This document shows positions 13,619-23,000 of a DNA stretch of 64,000 nt, in pieces. Position numbers and translations under genes: made by a program. The stretch comes from Triops longicaudatus (lineage: Eukaryota; Arthropoda; Branchiopoda; Notostraca; Triopsidae), in assembly GCA_022885665.1 (NCBI GenBank), contig JAGQDJ010000202.1:806001-870000 (forward strand). Reading direction: 5' to 3'. How positions within the stretch are numbered: position 1 is the first letter of the stretch; every line of letters starts with the position of its first letter. Under the pieces are notes generated by a model. That model was given only the letters and a program-made list of their open reading frames with translations. It was not told where the DNA came from and made no database searches.

Positions 13619-14176
13619 GGTTATCGTGGAAGATTTCGAAAAAGACAACTCGGCAGCAGAATGGATCACACAAGGTCAGACATAGCTGTAACACTGGCAC
13701 AACAACTGTTCGGCGTCCCAAAACTTTTCGAAAAATTCTATAAACAACAAAAAAGGGAATAGGAGGACACGATTTTTTTGGGTTGTTTCAGTAGTAGCAA
13801 ACCACAAGCTTATTCAGCACATAGGAAGAGGAATACTGGGAATAAGTACGCTCGTAGTTCCTTGAAGGCGAAAAATGCGGGCAAAACTTGAGGCAATCAC
13901 ATTAAGGTCCAACCACAGGATTGATTTACCTTGTTTGGGTCAAGTGTAGGCAGTTACAAGAAATTAGGGAGACTTGGGGAACGATTATCACTTGGGAAAC
14001 ATATACGGTTACCGACCACAAACTGAATTTCCCAGCACAAACGCCAAACTGCACCGTGCCAGAAGTTGGCCGTGGCCCGAGTCTTTTTTGTTTGTTGAGT
14101 TGGCTGCGTCGCAAACCGCACCTCCTCAAGGTGGTTTGGGAACGCCTCTAAAGCTTCTGGTTGACTCCTCTTTTAG

Positions 14177-14510
14177 TCCTCATATGTCATCTAGCGGCGG
14201 GCAAGGAAGATGAACATAGTATTTGGAAAATATTTCGAAAATATATTGTTGACTATGGTCATGAAAAGAAATTTAAGTTTGACGATATACGGGAATTATC
14301 CGAAAAAGCTTCAAAAGTAAGAATCTGACGGATACTTACCATTTCGTTAATCGAATAGTCTAATAATTTCTGTGTTTATTTTAGTGCCCAATCTGTTTGC
14401 ATCGTGTTAAACTGCACGGTGTCCCGGATTACTTCGAAAACTTTGATCCAGCTAAACAATTGTTGAACTTCCTAGACCAGATGAATGAGATGCAAGTGGT
14501 AAATTTTTAA
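14177..14510 (+). CDS. Unrecognised small spliced gene, last two exons
   Basis: Two exons read as one protein: 14177-14316, entered in phase 1 after CTCTTTTAG and ending in phase 0 at GTAAGA, then 14385-14510, after TTTTAG and ending in TAA. The product ends in about 88 mostly charged residues, including IWKIFRKYIVDYGHEKKFKF, a CPIC motif, and DYFENFDPAKQLLNFLDQMN. The composition looks like real protein, and an AATAAA follows at 14651. The upstream exon is unclear. One candidate is 13968-14130, which gives the right phase but needs a 46-base intron with a weak GTGGTT donor. The gene is divergent from KIF21 and convergent with the membrane-protein gene. I do not recognise the family. The CPIC could be half of a zinc site, but no partner pair is visible in these exons. 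Confidence 0.4.
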
Positions 14511-14650
14511 TATTAATTTCTAATCCGGAAAGTTTAAGCCTTGTTGAGGAAGTCAGTGATTTTATTAAAAAGATGGCATTCGACTAGTGTCTTCGATTTT
14601 GAACGTGTTGTTTGTACTTTGATAATGTGATAACCAAGAAAAGCTGGACA

Positions 14651-14656
14651 AATAAA
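14651..14656 (+). terminator. Candidate poly(A) signal for the small plus-strand gene
   Basis: AATAAA about 140 bases after the TAA at 14508-14510. Its position adds some support to the two-exon model upstream. Confidence 0.45.
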
Positions 14657-15173
14657 AGATCTGTTCGTATAGAATTGAACGTTGCACATTTTCTTTTACT
14701 AAGAAGGCAAGTTGGTATTGCTATGAGCAAATGGAAGAATAGGTGAACCCGGACGTGAGAAAAATTTATAACCCAACGGATTCACGGATTGTGATTTTTT
14801 TTCCACTGAAAACTACTTTTCTTGAATCCTTACACAAGGCTCGCATTCTGCATTTTGGTTCGTGTGGGGAAAAAATTATTAAATGGTTTTGATTATTTAT
14901 CAATTAAATATATGACGCTAGTCGTAACTCGCTATTCTTTCTTTACACTAAAAAAAAACATATTGAAATGGCTAGTTTTTATTTCGTTGTAATTAGTAAA
15001 GCTGTTGCAGTACCCTTAACGTTCAGTATCTTATGGTATTTTACATACACTTTCTAGGCAGCTTTGTATCGATACATCCATTCAACTGTTTTGAGAATTC
15101 CAAAATAATGTTTTACATCACAAGCTGCGTCAAGAGCTTGTGAAGCTTTATATTTAGAAAGGGTACGGTAGAG

Positions 15174-15456
15174 CTCCGATTTTGTCAACACCCATCATGA
15201 AAGCTCCCCATTATGCCAACCGCCTTGGGAAAACATATTTCTTCGTTAAATATGGGATTTTGCGTTTATTTATTCGCCGATAGCATGCGGTTTCCTACAA
15301 GGATAACACAGAACAATAATAAAAGTATTAACTGCCTTTTATTTTCGGTTATTTGCCACTTTTTATTATTTACTTTTCCCAAGACACGTGGTTCCGATTT
15401 TGTACCATCCGGCTTGTCAACTCCACACCGATATCAACTGGTTGATAAAATCGGAG
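15174..15456. repeat. Inverted-repeat-bounded element, candidate MITE
   Basis: The 15-mer CTCCGATTTTGTCAA at 15174-15188 is met by TTGATAAAATCGGAG at 15442-15456. Read on the other strand the second arm matches the first at 14 of 15 bases. The arms enclose 283 bp. The core CCGATTTTGT recurs internally near 15392. No clear target-site duplication was found, so its class is unknown. Confidence 0.4.
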
Positions 15457-15916
15457 TTTTCAAGTTTGAAATGTAACTTTACAAGAAACTAAAGGATTTT
15501 TGGGGATCGCGGATTCTTCACCTTACGCACACCGAATTTGGTTTCCGTTTGTCAGCCCTTTAAAACGAAGTGTTACGCTGCCAACCTGTTGCCAATGCCA
15601 ACGTAGGACTAAGGTTTACCAGTGAGCTTAGCAAATGTATTAACGAAACTTTATTTTAATAAAGCCTAGATTTTGGGTAACAAACTATATTCATAGCACG
15701 AGGTAAAAGATATAACTCATGAAAAAATTGTATGGAAATAATGTCAATCAGCCCTAGTAATATTTAAAAAAATAATAGGCGAATTCGAACAATGCAAAGC
15801 GGCCACCGAAACACAAAAGGTCTGGCTTTAAGGTAGCTGTAATTTGCTTTCCAAATCACCCTGCAAACGTACAATCATAATTATGTTTTCTATTCCAACA
15901 TATTTTGTGTCAAATC

Positions 15917-15922
15917 TTTATT
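15917..15922 (-). terminator. Poly(A) signal for the membrane-protein gene
   Basis: AATAAA on the minus strand begins five bases past the stop codon, implying a very short 3' UTR. Confidence 0.4.
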
Positions 15923-15926
15923 TAAG

Positions 15927-16403
15927 TTATACCATAAGTTTTTCTGTGGCACTAGGCTGATCCAGGTTGGTAGGCGCTGGGATTTCTCCAGCTGGAGGCA
16001 CCGCTACCGTTTGTTTCCCAGTAACAACAGCTTCCGTGGACCCTCCCGTCATCAAGGGAGTTTCAGCAGTTGCAGCGTTTCCACCTCCGCTCTGCATTTC
16101 TAAGGGAATTCCGCTGATGCCTTGTTGACGCATCCCATCCCAATTTTCAAACTTATCCTTGAGGAACATGAGCTGCAAAAGTTCAAACTGCGTCCTCAAT
16201 ATTTGCCTTCGCAACTGCTTAAGAACTAATAAAACTGTCCAAAGTTTGCTTACCACTGCAGGAATAACGATAAGCGCTAGGATGGCGACAGGCACAAACA
16301 CGAAAAAAACAGCTTTCGTTTCGTCGTAATACGAAAATTCGCGCTGAATCTCCGTCGTAGCATTGCCCATAGCCTCTGTCACGTTGTCGAATGTTGCGTT
16401 CAT
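15927..16403 (-). CDS. Small single-pass membrane protein, function unknown
   Basis: A single-exon frame of 158 residues. I place the start at the ATG at 16403 (MNATFDNVTEAMGNAT); the frame extends three codons further but without another ATG. The first 16 residues hold three N-glycosylation sequons (NAT, NVT, NAT). A single hydrophobic segment follows at about residues 32-58 (AVFFVFVPVAILALIVIPAV onward). Then comes a basic amphipathic stretch (KQLRRQILRTQFELLQLMF) and a Ser/Thr/Pro/Gly-rich tail. This suggests an extracellular or lumenal N-terminus and a cytosolic tail (type III), which is inference. It is divergent from vitellogenin with 650 bp between start codons. I do not recognise the family. 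Confidence 0.65.
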   Translation of the reverse strand: MNATFDNVTEAMGNATTEIQREFSYYDETKAVFFVFVPVAILALIVIPAVVSKLWTVLLVLKQLRRQILRTQFELLQLMFLKDKFENWDGMRQQGISGIPLEMQSGGGNAATAETPLMTGGSTEAVVTGKQTVAVPPAGEIPAPTNLDQPSATEKLMV

Positions 16404-16637
16404 GATTGACAATTAAATACCTTCCAAAAATAAAACTTTTTTGTAGATAAAAACGGGAAACTCTTTAAGGCACGCAAATCACGTTAGTTTTGGGCTGGGA
16501 AGCGAAAAGCTAAAGAAAGAAAATGGTCAACGGTTTCTTTCCACTCTCATACAACGAACGTTGAACATACTTTGGGACTGGCAAAAAGGGGAGTCCGGGG
16601 TGCTATGTACCCCCAGGCTTCCAGATGAACAAGAACC

Positions 16638-16666
16638 AGGTCAGAACGTCCGACCTGCGTTGACCA
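16638..16666. promoter_or_regulatory. Cluster of nuclear-receptor half-sites, candidate ecdysone response element
   Basis: AGGTCA lies at 16638-16643. On the opposite strand TGGTCA (16666-16661) and AGGTCG (16656-16651) form a direct repeat with four bases between them (DR4). The cluster sits about 295-325 bp upstream of the predicted vitellogenin start site. EcR/USP binds AGGTCA-type half-sites, including DR4, and ecdysteroids are known regulators of crustacean vitellogenin. Use of these sites here is inference. Confidence 0.4.
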
Positions 16667-16932
16667 GACTCTCGTAGGCTGTATATTAGCATAGTAGGAA
16701 TCAAGGGTTTGTCATGTAAAATGCAAAAGCTAAATATGAGAGCTGGAAAATGGATAGACGTTTTGACCAAGCGAAGTTCATCAGGGTTGAAACGCTTCCT
16801 GTGTTTTTGCACATTCAGCAGCCGAGCCTTGGCACATGTAAGATGGGCAGAAGCGGACCGGATGCTCCTATGAACACGAAAGGTTATCGCGAAATATTGC
16901 AAAGATGCTGAGAACATTAGTTTACAAAGGCT

Positions 16933-16965
16933 TATAAAAGCGAGAAACCGAACAGAGCTCAGCTA
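16933..16965 (+). promoter_or_regulatory. Vitellogenin core promoter: TATA box and initiator
   Basis: TATAAAAG at 16933-16940 is followed by TCAGC with its A at 16961, 28 bases from the first T of the TATA box. This is the usual arthropod spacing, with an initiator close to TCAGT. It predicts a 93-base 5' UTR before the ATG at 17054. A strong TATA promoter fits a gene expressed at high level in one tissue and stage. Confidence 0.7.
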
Positions 16966-17053
16966 CAACGGTGTCCGTTTTCTTCCCAAAGAGTTTTGTA
17001 GAGTGCATCTCTCCCTTTTGACTCCTGAGGACACTTAAATTCTTTCCCTTTTC

Positions 17054-20000
17054 ATGGGAAATTCGTGGGTACCAGTTATCGCCCTTCTAGGTAAGTTAGC
17101 ATTAAATTTCAATAACCGTGCACCCTAACATGAGTGATGTTTCGTATGAGAAATTGCACGCTTCAGTTTTTCTGCCTCACATATTATTGGTTTTATTTTA
17201 ATGCGGCGGTACCTTTCTCGATTTACCGCCCAATTTGTTACCTCGCAAAAATTTGTGCGTGTAATTAATCGAATTCAGTATGAATTACCAGAAGTAGAAC
17301 TCTTTAACTTCGCACTGAAACATTTTAGTCGACTTAGATTCATCGAGTCTTTCGTACTCCTTCTTTCTTAGACTATAGATTTTTTAAAAAAATCTAAGAG
17401 TAGCAGTTAGCGTAGTGAATTTGTTTAAACGCGTTTGGCAGGTAATGTTAGTATTTTTATGTCCTTTGTTTTTCATACGCTATTTGCGGGATAGCGTGAG
17501 GAACTTTACGGGAAAACTGTAAAGCGCACGGAATTTGGACAACAGAAATTTGCTGATAATGAAGCATGTAAATATAACGGCCAGGTACTTATGCATGTTC
17601 GTTACGGGTTAGGAAAGCCCTTGCGTAAGAAGTCATGGAATTGAACCAAATCTGACGAATGCTAATTAAATCTGCTGTGTAACAAACTATTTTTTCAAAA
17701 TAATAAAAATGTTATATAGGCGCTTTCCATTCTTTTCGCACTGTGCATGAAAAATTTAATGTCATTCAACTTTCGAAACGAGTAATTAAAACGAAAATTA
17801 TCTGGAAAGCTGAAAAAGAACTTTTATGACGATACAAGAAATAACTTGCCGAATATTTTTTACATCGTCTAAACTGCTCAGAATATCGTATCCTACGTAA
17901 CTGACGAAGAAGTTTTTGCCGTTTGTTAAGGGGGTACTTGAAAACATTGTTTTGTTCTTTTCACGTTCAACATTCATTTACAACAAGAAATTTATTGCAG
18001 TAAAATTGCATAGTGCAATTTCGGACGAAAATTTTCTATTTAACTTTTCCCCATTTTTTATAGCGCCTATTTTAAGAATAATAAATAGTAACTGCATCTG
18101 TACTTGATGATAGATATTAATACTTCAACATAACAGTTGTTTTACACTGCTTTGTTCTTTTCGTTTCTCACAGTGGTGATAGGCGTACAATATCTCAACG
18201 CACGTGTCGTGTTGGGAACTAGCGGAAATGCGAAACAAGCCGTAGCAGTTTTCACAGGACCGGCCGTTACGGGCAAGCTGCTCTTCGAGCAACATGCACG
18301 AGGCGCTCCTGTCCTCATCCGTGGTGTGTTGTACGGCCTACCTACCGGAATCCATGGCATGCACATCCACAGTAATCCCGACATCGATTCGAGCTGTATC
18401 AGTGTTGGTGAACACTTCAATCCAACGCGCCAGCAACACGGATCTCCCAGCGATCCCGTGCACCACGCGGGAGACTTGGGAAACATTCGAGTAAGTTTCC
18501 GTTTTCTTTACAAGCCTTTGTATTTAGAAGTTATAGCGTCCAAATTTTTTTCTTTCTGTTTTTAGATTCCGGTATGTCATCGCAGGTGTCTCATCAGCTT
18601 TATCATTTTTCATTTTGTTTGCATTGTAGAGCTTTGCTGGCAAAGCCGTTGTATCGGTAACGACGAGGGATATCACGCTTTTCGACGAAAGTGATCCTAG
18701 GAATATTTTGGGTCTTCCAATTGTCGTGCACCAACTGCCTGACGATCTCGGCAGGGGCAAAAACTTGGAAAGTTTGCGGTCAGGCAACGCCGGAGCTCAC
18801 TTGGGATGCGGTCAAATCCTGCTGCAGGACAATGTCGACCTTTCGCAATTTGAAGAGGAGCCTATGACGTCTGGAATGATGGCTGGAAAACAGCTTTCTG
18901 GAGCACAGAGGGCATATCGTAAGTTTCTTTACCGACTTCATGACAAAGACAACTTTTTTTTTCACTGTGATCGTATAAAGACATAACTACCGTACGTAAG
19001 GCCTCCCAATCAGTTGCAGAAAACGTTCCTTTCTTTCACTCTACTCCTGTGTCTACTTTTTTGCAATACGTAATCTTAAACTTTGATTCCCGCAGATGTG
19101 AGCAACCTAAAGCAAAAAAATGAAGTTTTTGAAGTCATGAGATAGAGCTTGATAGTATTTAAATGCATTACTGCCGTTACTGTTTGTAAGAGCTGATTTT
19201 AAGTTATATTGCTGCTGGATGAAGCCGTATCTGACAACAGGTTTAGCGATATTTAAGCTTATATTATAGTAAATTTTTATTTAAAAGAACTGAATGGTAC
19301 GGTGCAATAAAATAAAAAATCACTTAACTGATATCGATTTGTTATTTTCAAAAGCTTTTAGTTATGGACAGAATGTCGGATCGCCGATGCTTGGAAGCCA
19401 GAATGTTAATCCTTTCTTGGTTGGCTCTACGAAATACCCTTCAAGCTCCTCGCAGATTCCACAATGGGGTGGATCTCCCATTCAATCCAACTGGCCATAC
19501 GGTAAAGCCAGCCACGATGTGAAACGCGCAATCAGTGGCGAAAGCAATATGGAAGCCGAAGACTATTACACCTCCATTTCTGCATCCAGTACCGGAAACG
19601 GTAGGATTTTTTTTTTTGCTATTTTAGGCTTCAATTGGAAGAGAACTTTGTTGCAACTTGAATTAATACTGTCCTTTTTTGACCAGTTTGGAAGGTAGGA
19701 AACATCTACGAATACGAGTACCAAGGCTGGATGTCCAGTGGTGTACCCTCCATTGCTCCTCAATTTGCCGGAGCCAGTATCAAATTCCGCCTGACTATCG
19801 AACCCAAGAACGAGAACAATCTCGTTGTCTCGGTAATAAGCATATTCGTTGAAATGGAGTTATGCGTTATAAAATAAAACTTTTTCCGATTCAAGTTTGT
19901 TGACGCCCGAGCCAAGACTTTCAACGAAAATATTATGGACAAGCTTGAAACCATGCAAAACGTCGAATCCGATCCGGGTAAGAACGTCAACGTTGAGGAT

Positions 20001-23000
20001 CGCGAGTACTTGGAAAAACCCTTCATTGTGAGCATGAGCGAAGGCAAGGTAATGCAAGAGTTCCTTTTTGGTAGTTTTGTTGCCGAAGCATTTCTGTTTC
20101 TTTATTTGTGCACTGATTTGAGAAAAAATCTTAGGATTCGTATTTTTCACATCATCGGCGTAGTTTCTACCAATGCGCTTTCTTTACTAGTTACCATGAC
20201 GCATTTCTTGGGTTTGTTTATTTACAGGTTGATTCCTTTACTTTGGGCGCCGATGAACCTTTGTGGGTTGTTAACTTCAAGCGAGGAGTTTTGTCTCAGT
20301 TGCAATTGCAGTTGGATCAGAACTCGGCCCTTTTCGAAGACAAGAGCGGATCGCCGGAAGATAACTTTGGTTCCGAAAATTCCGTCTATGTTGTCATGGA
20401 GGTATTTCAAGAAACTATTTACGAATTAAAATTCTTCCTCATTCTGTCAAGAAATCTTGCAACGTATTAATTCGATAATTACAAAAGGATTTTTACATAA
20501 TTTCCATGATTTACAACTAGGAATGCACTACTGGACGCTGTGAGACTTGGTATGAAATCACCCGTCTGACCGATGAAATAATCAACGCCCAACCGGAAAT
20601 GCTTCCCTACCCCGAGCTTTGTCAAGGCAAATCCGCCTACCAAGTGAAGAAAGTTCATGATTTGGACAAATGTCCCATTAAACCCAAATTCAACCTCCAA
20701 GGACCCAACGGTCTCCAATGCAGCCCTGAATTGTCATCCTGTCAGAATATGTACTCGGTACTACCACATTTTCGATTCACTTATTCTTTGGTTTTTTAAC
20801 TTTATGAAGATTATTTATGGAATTTATTTATTACAATACAATAATTTATTTATTTATTTATTTCAATAAGGCCGGAATTCATGCTTTACATTTGGGTGCA
20901 CATTTTGCGTACGTAGTTATGTAACAGGCATTTGCAAGTTTGAGCCTTTGAACTTGCAAATATATAACTTGTGACTTTTACCCATTTCTACCAGTAATTG
21001 CTTCAGGAGTTTAGTTTCTGTTCAAAGACTAGGTTTGTGTGCGCTTAATATTGTGTTGATTTCTTGTTATTTCGTGCCGTTTTGATGCTCTTAATAAGTA
21101 CTCTTTCGTAAATGTTTTCAGCATTCGGAAAATGCCGGAATAGTCGGTTGCACTAGCGAAGACGGTTCTTTCTTGGTTCAACGTATAATAACTGTCGATA
21201 AACTCGTCATGAAACCTTTTGCTTACGAGACAGAACCCGTCGTTGGTTCTTCCGTTCAACGTATCCAATTGCGCAATGTCAAGAAATCCAGCGCTTCTGG
21301 TACTCGCATGCCCACTTTCCGTGGCCAGGAGCGTACCATCAAGACTTTGGTGTTCTCCTTCGATGAAGACTTGATCGAATACGGTCCTCGCATGAAACAG
21401 CCTTCCATCACTGAAACCAACTCCCCATGGGTTGTTGATCCCAATACTGAAAACATCAACAAGGAAACACGCCGCTTGTTGCAAGAAGTTGTCCGCGATT
21501 TGGAAGGTGATGATTACTACTTGAAGCCTACTCAGAAGAACGTCATCGGCAAGATTAACATGATCCGTAAAGCGTTCATGTTCTTGAACCATGATGAGCT
21601 CCGACCTTTGTTCTTCAATCTCCTCGATACAGTCAAGAACTCCTCCGGCAAGTAAGTTCAGGAAACTTCTTACCGAAGTTTGTATTCATTAATTCATTTA
21701 AAGTGACTACTTCACATAAAAAATGTTGCAACTGAGAACATTAGAAGGCTAAGGTGATACAGGGCTTAAAAATTGCTTCTTAATAGGCGAGTCTTGATAG
21801 ACGCTTTGGTGGCTGCAGGTACCAACCCCACGCTTCCCATTCTGTTCGAGTTGGTCAACAAAGGCATCATTACTGGCGAGCTTGCCACCGCACGTATTGC
21901 TATGTTACCTATGGTCGTCAAAATCCCTACCAAACAAGTGTTCGAGAGCTTGATTGTAAGTCTTTGTTTTATATTGCTTCCTTACATAGCCAGTTTTAAA
22001 CGCCGGTATTTGCTTCCGCGTAATAGGATTTCTTGACGTCTGACGTGGTGGAGAACGACCGTCAACTGAAGGTCACTACCGCTTTGGCAGTGAGCCGTTT
22101 ATTCTACCAAGCTTGCGTCAATGAGACCATTAGCGCCGTCCGGTACCCAGAATTAGCCATGGGCGAAATGTGCAACCCTAACGACGATTTCTACGTGAAT
22201 CGCCTCTTGCCCTATTTGGCCAAGGAGCTGAACAACGCCGACGACCTGGGCGAGCAAACTGCCATGTTGGCCGCTCTGGAAAACATTGGTCACGAATCCA
22301 TCATTCCCATCCTCGAACCTTACATCAACTCTTGCGATCCTAGTCTGGAAGACATCGAAGAAAGCGGTCGTGCCCGTCGCGAATCCGCTTTTGAAGAGGA
22401 AGACGAAGAGGAAGAGGAAGAAGAAGAGGAAGAGGAAGAATTTTCGACTGGAAGCAAATCTATCAGGCAAAAGGCGAAAAAGAACGAGCGTAAATTGAAG
22501 AAGCAAATGCGCAAAGAACAGAAACAAGCCAAGGCTGGTAGCAAAAAGAACGTAAAGAAGGGTAAGAAGGGCGGCAAGGACGAAGAAGAGGAAGAGGAGG
22601 AAGATGCCTGGAGTTTAACTAAAGGTATTGAAGAAGATGTGGGAGCCAAGAAGGCCGGCAAGAAGGCAAGCAAATTCGGTGCCCAGTCATCTCGATTCCA
22701 AGAAAAGACCATGAAGGCGCAAGCCTGGAAAAAGGCGCAAACCAAGGGCAAGGCCAAAAAGGGTGGCAAAGAAGAAGAAGAAGAACAATACCAAAGCGAT
22801 GCCATTACACCGCAAAAGGAGACTACTTCCTGCACTCTTATGCGCTCGAAGGCAATTTACGCTTTGAGCCAATTGGCCATCGACCAGAACGTGGAAGTGG
22901 CCCGTATCTTGCGACCCATTGCTATTAACAAAGCCGATGATCCTGAGGTACTCCGGTATCGTATCTGAAACAATGAGACACTAATACGATGTTCTCATAC

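Larger units (their letters stand above)
14511..15926. other. Spacer between two convergent genes
   Basis: AT-rich, with no exon I can support. The open frame at 15213-15476 lies inside an inverted-repeat element and looks accidental. Confidence 0.55.
16404..17053. other. Shared upstream region of the membrane-protein gene and SOD-vitellogenin
   Basis: 650 bp between two divergent start codons. It holds the vitellogenin TATA box and initiator and a cluster of nuclear-receptor half-sites, listed separately. The minus-strand open frame at 16603-16917 runs through this region without a family match and is left out. Confidence 0.6.

Noticed and set aside
13617..13700. Plus-strand ATG overlapping the KIF21 start codon, reading MVIVEDFEKDNSAAEW
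   Set aside because: It stops after about 22 codons, and no splice from it keeps phase with the small plus-strand gene.
16603..16917. 104-codon minus-strand frame upstream of vitellogenin
   Set aside because: It runs through the vitellogenin regulatory region, has no family match, and its residues look like chance translation.
22320..22835. 171-codon minus-strand frame rich in serine and phenylalanine
   Set aside because: It is the antisense shadow of the Glu/Lys-rich vitellogenin exon 11.
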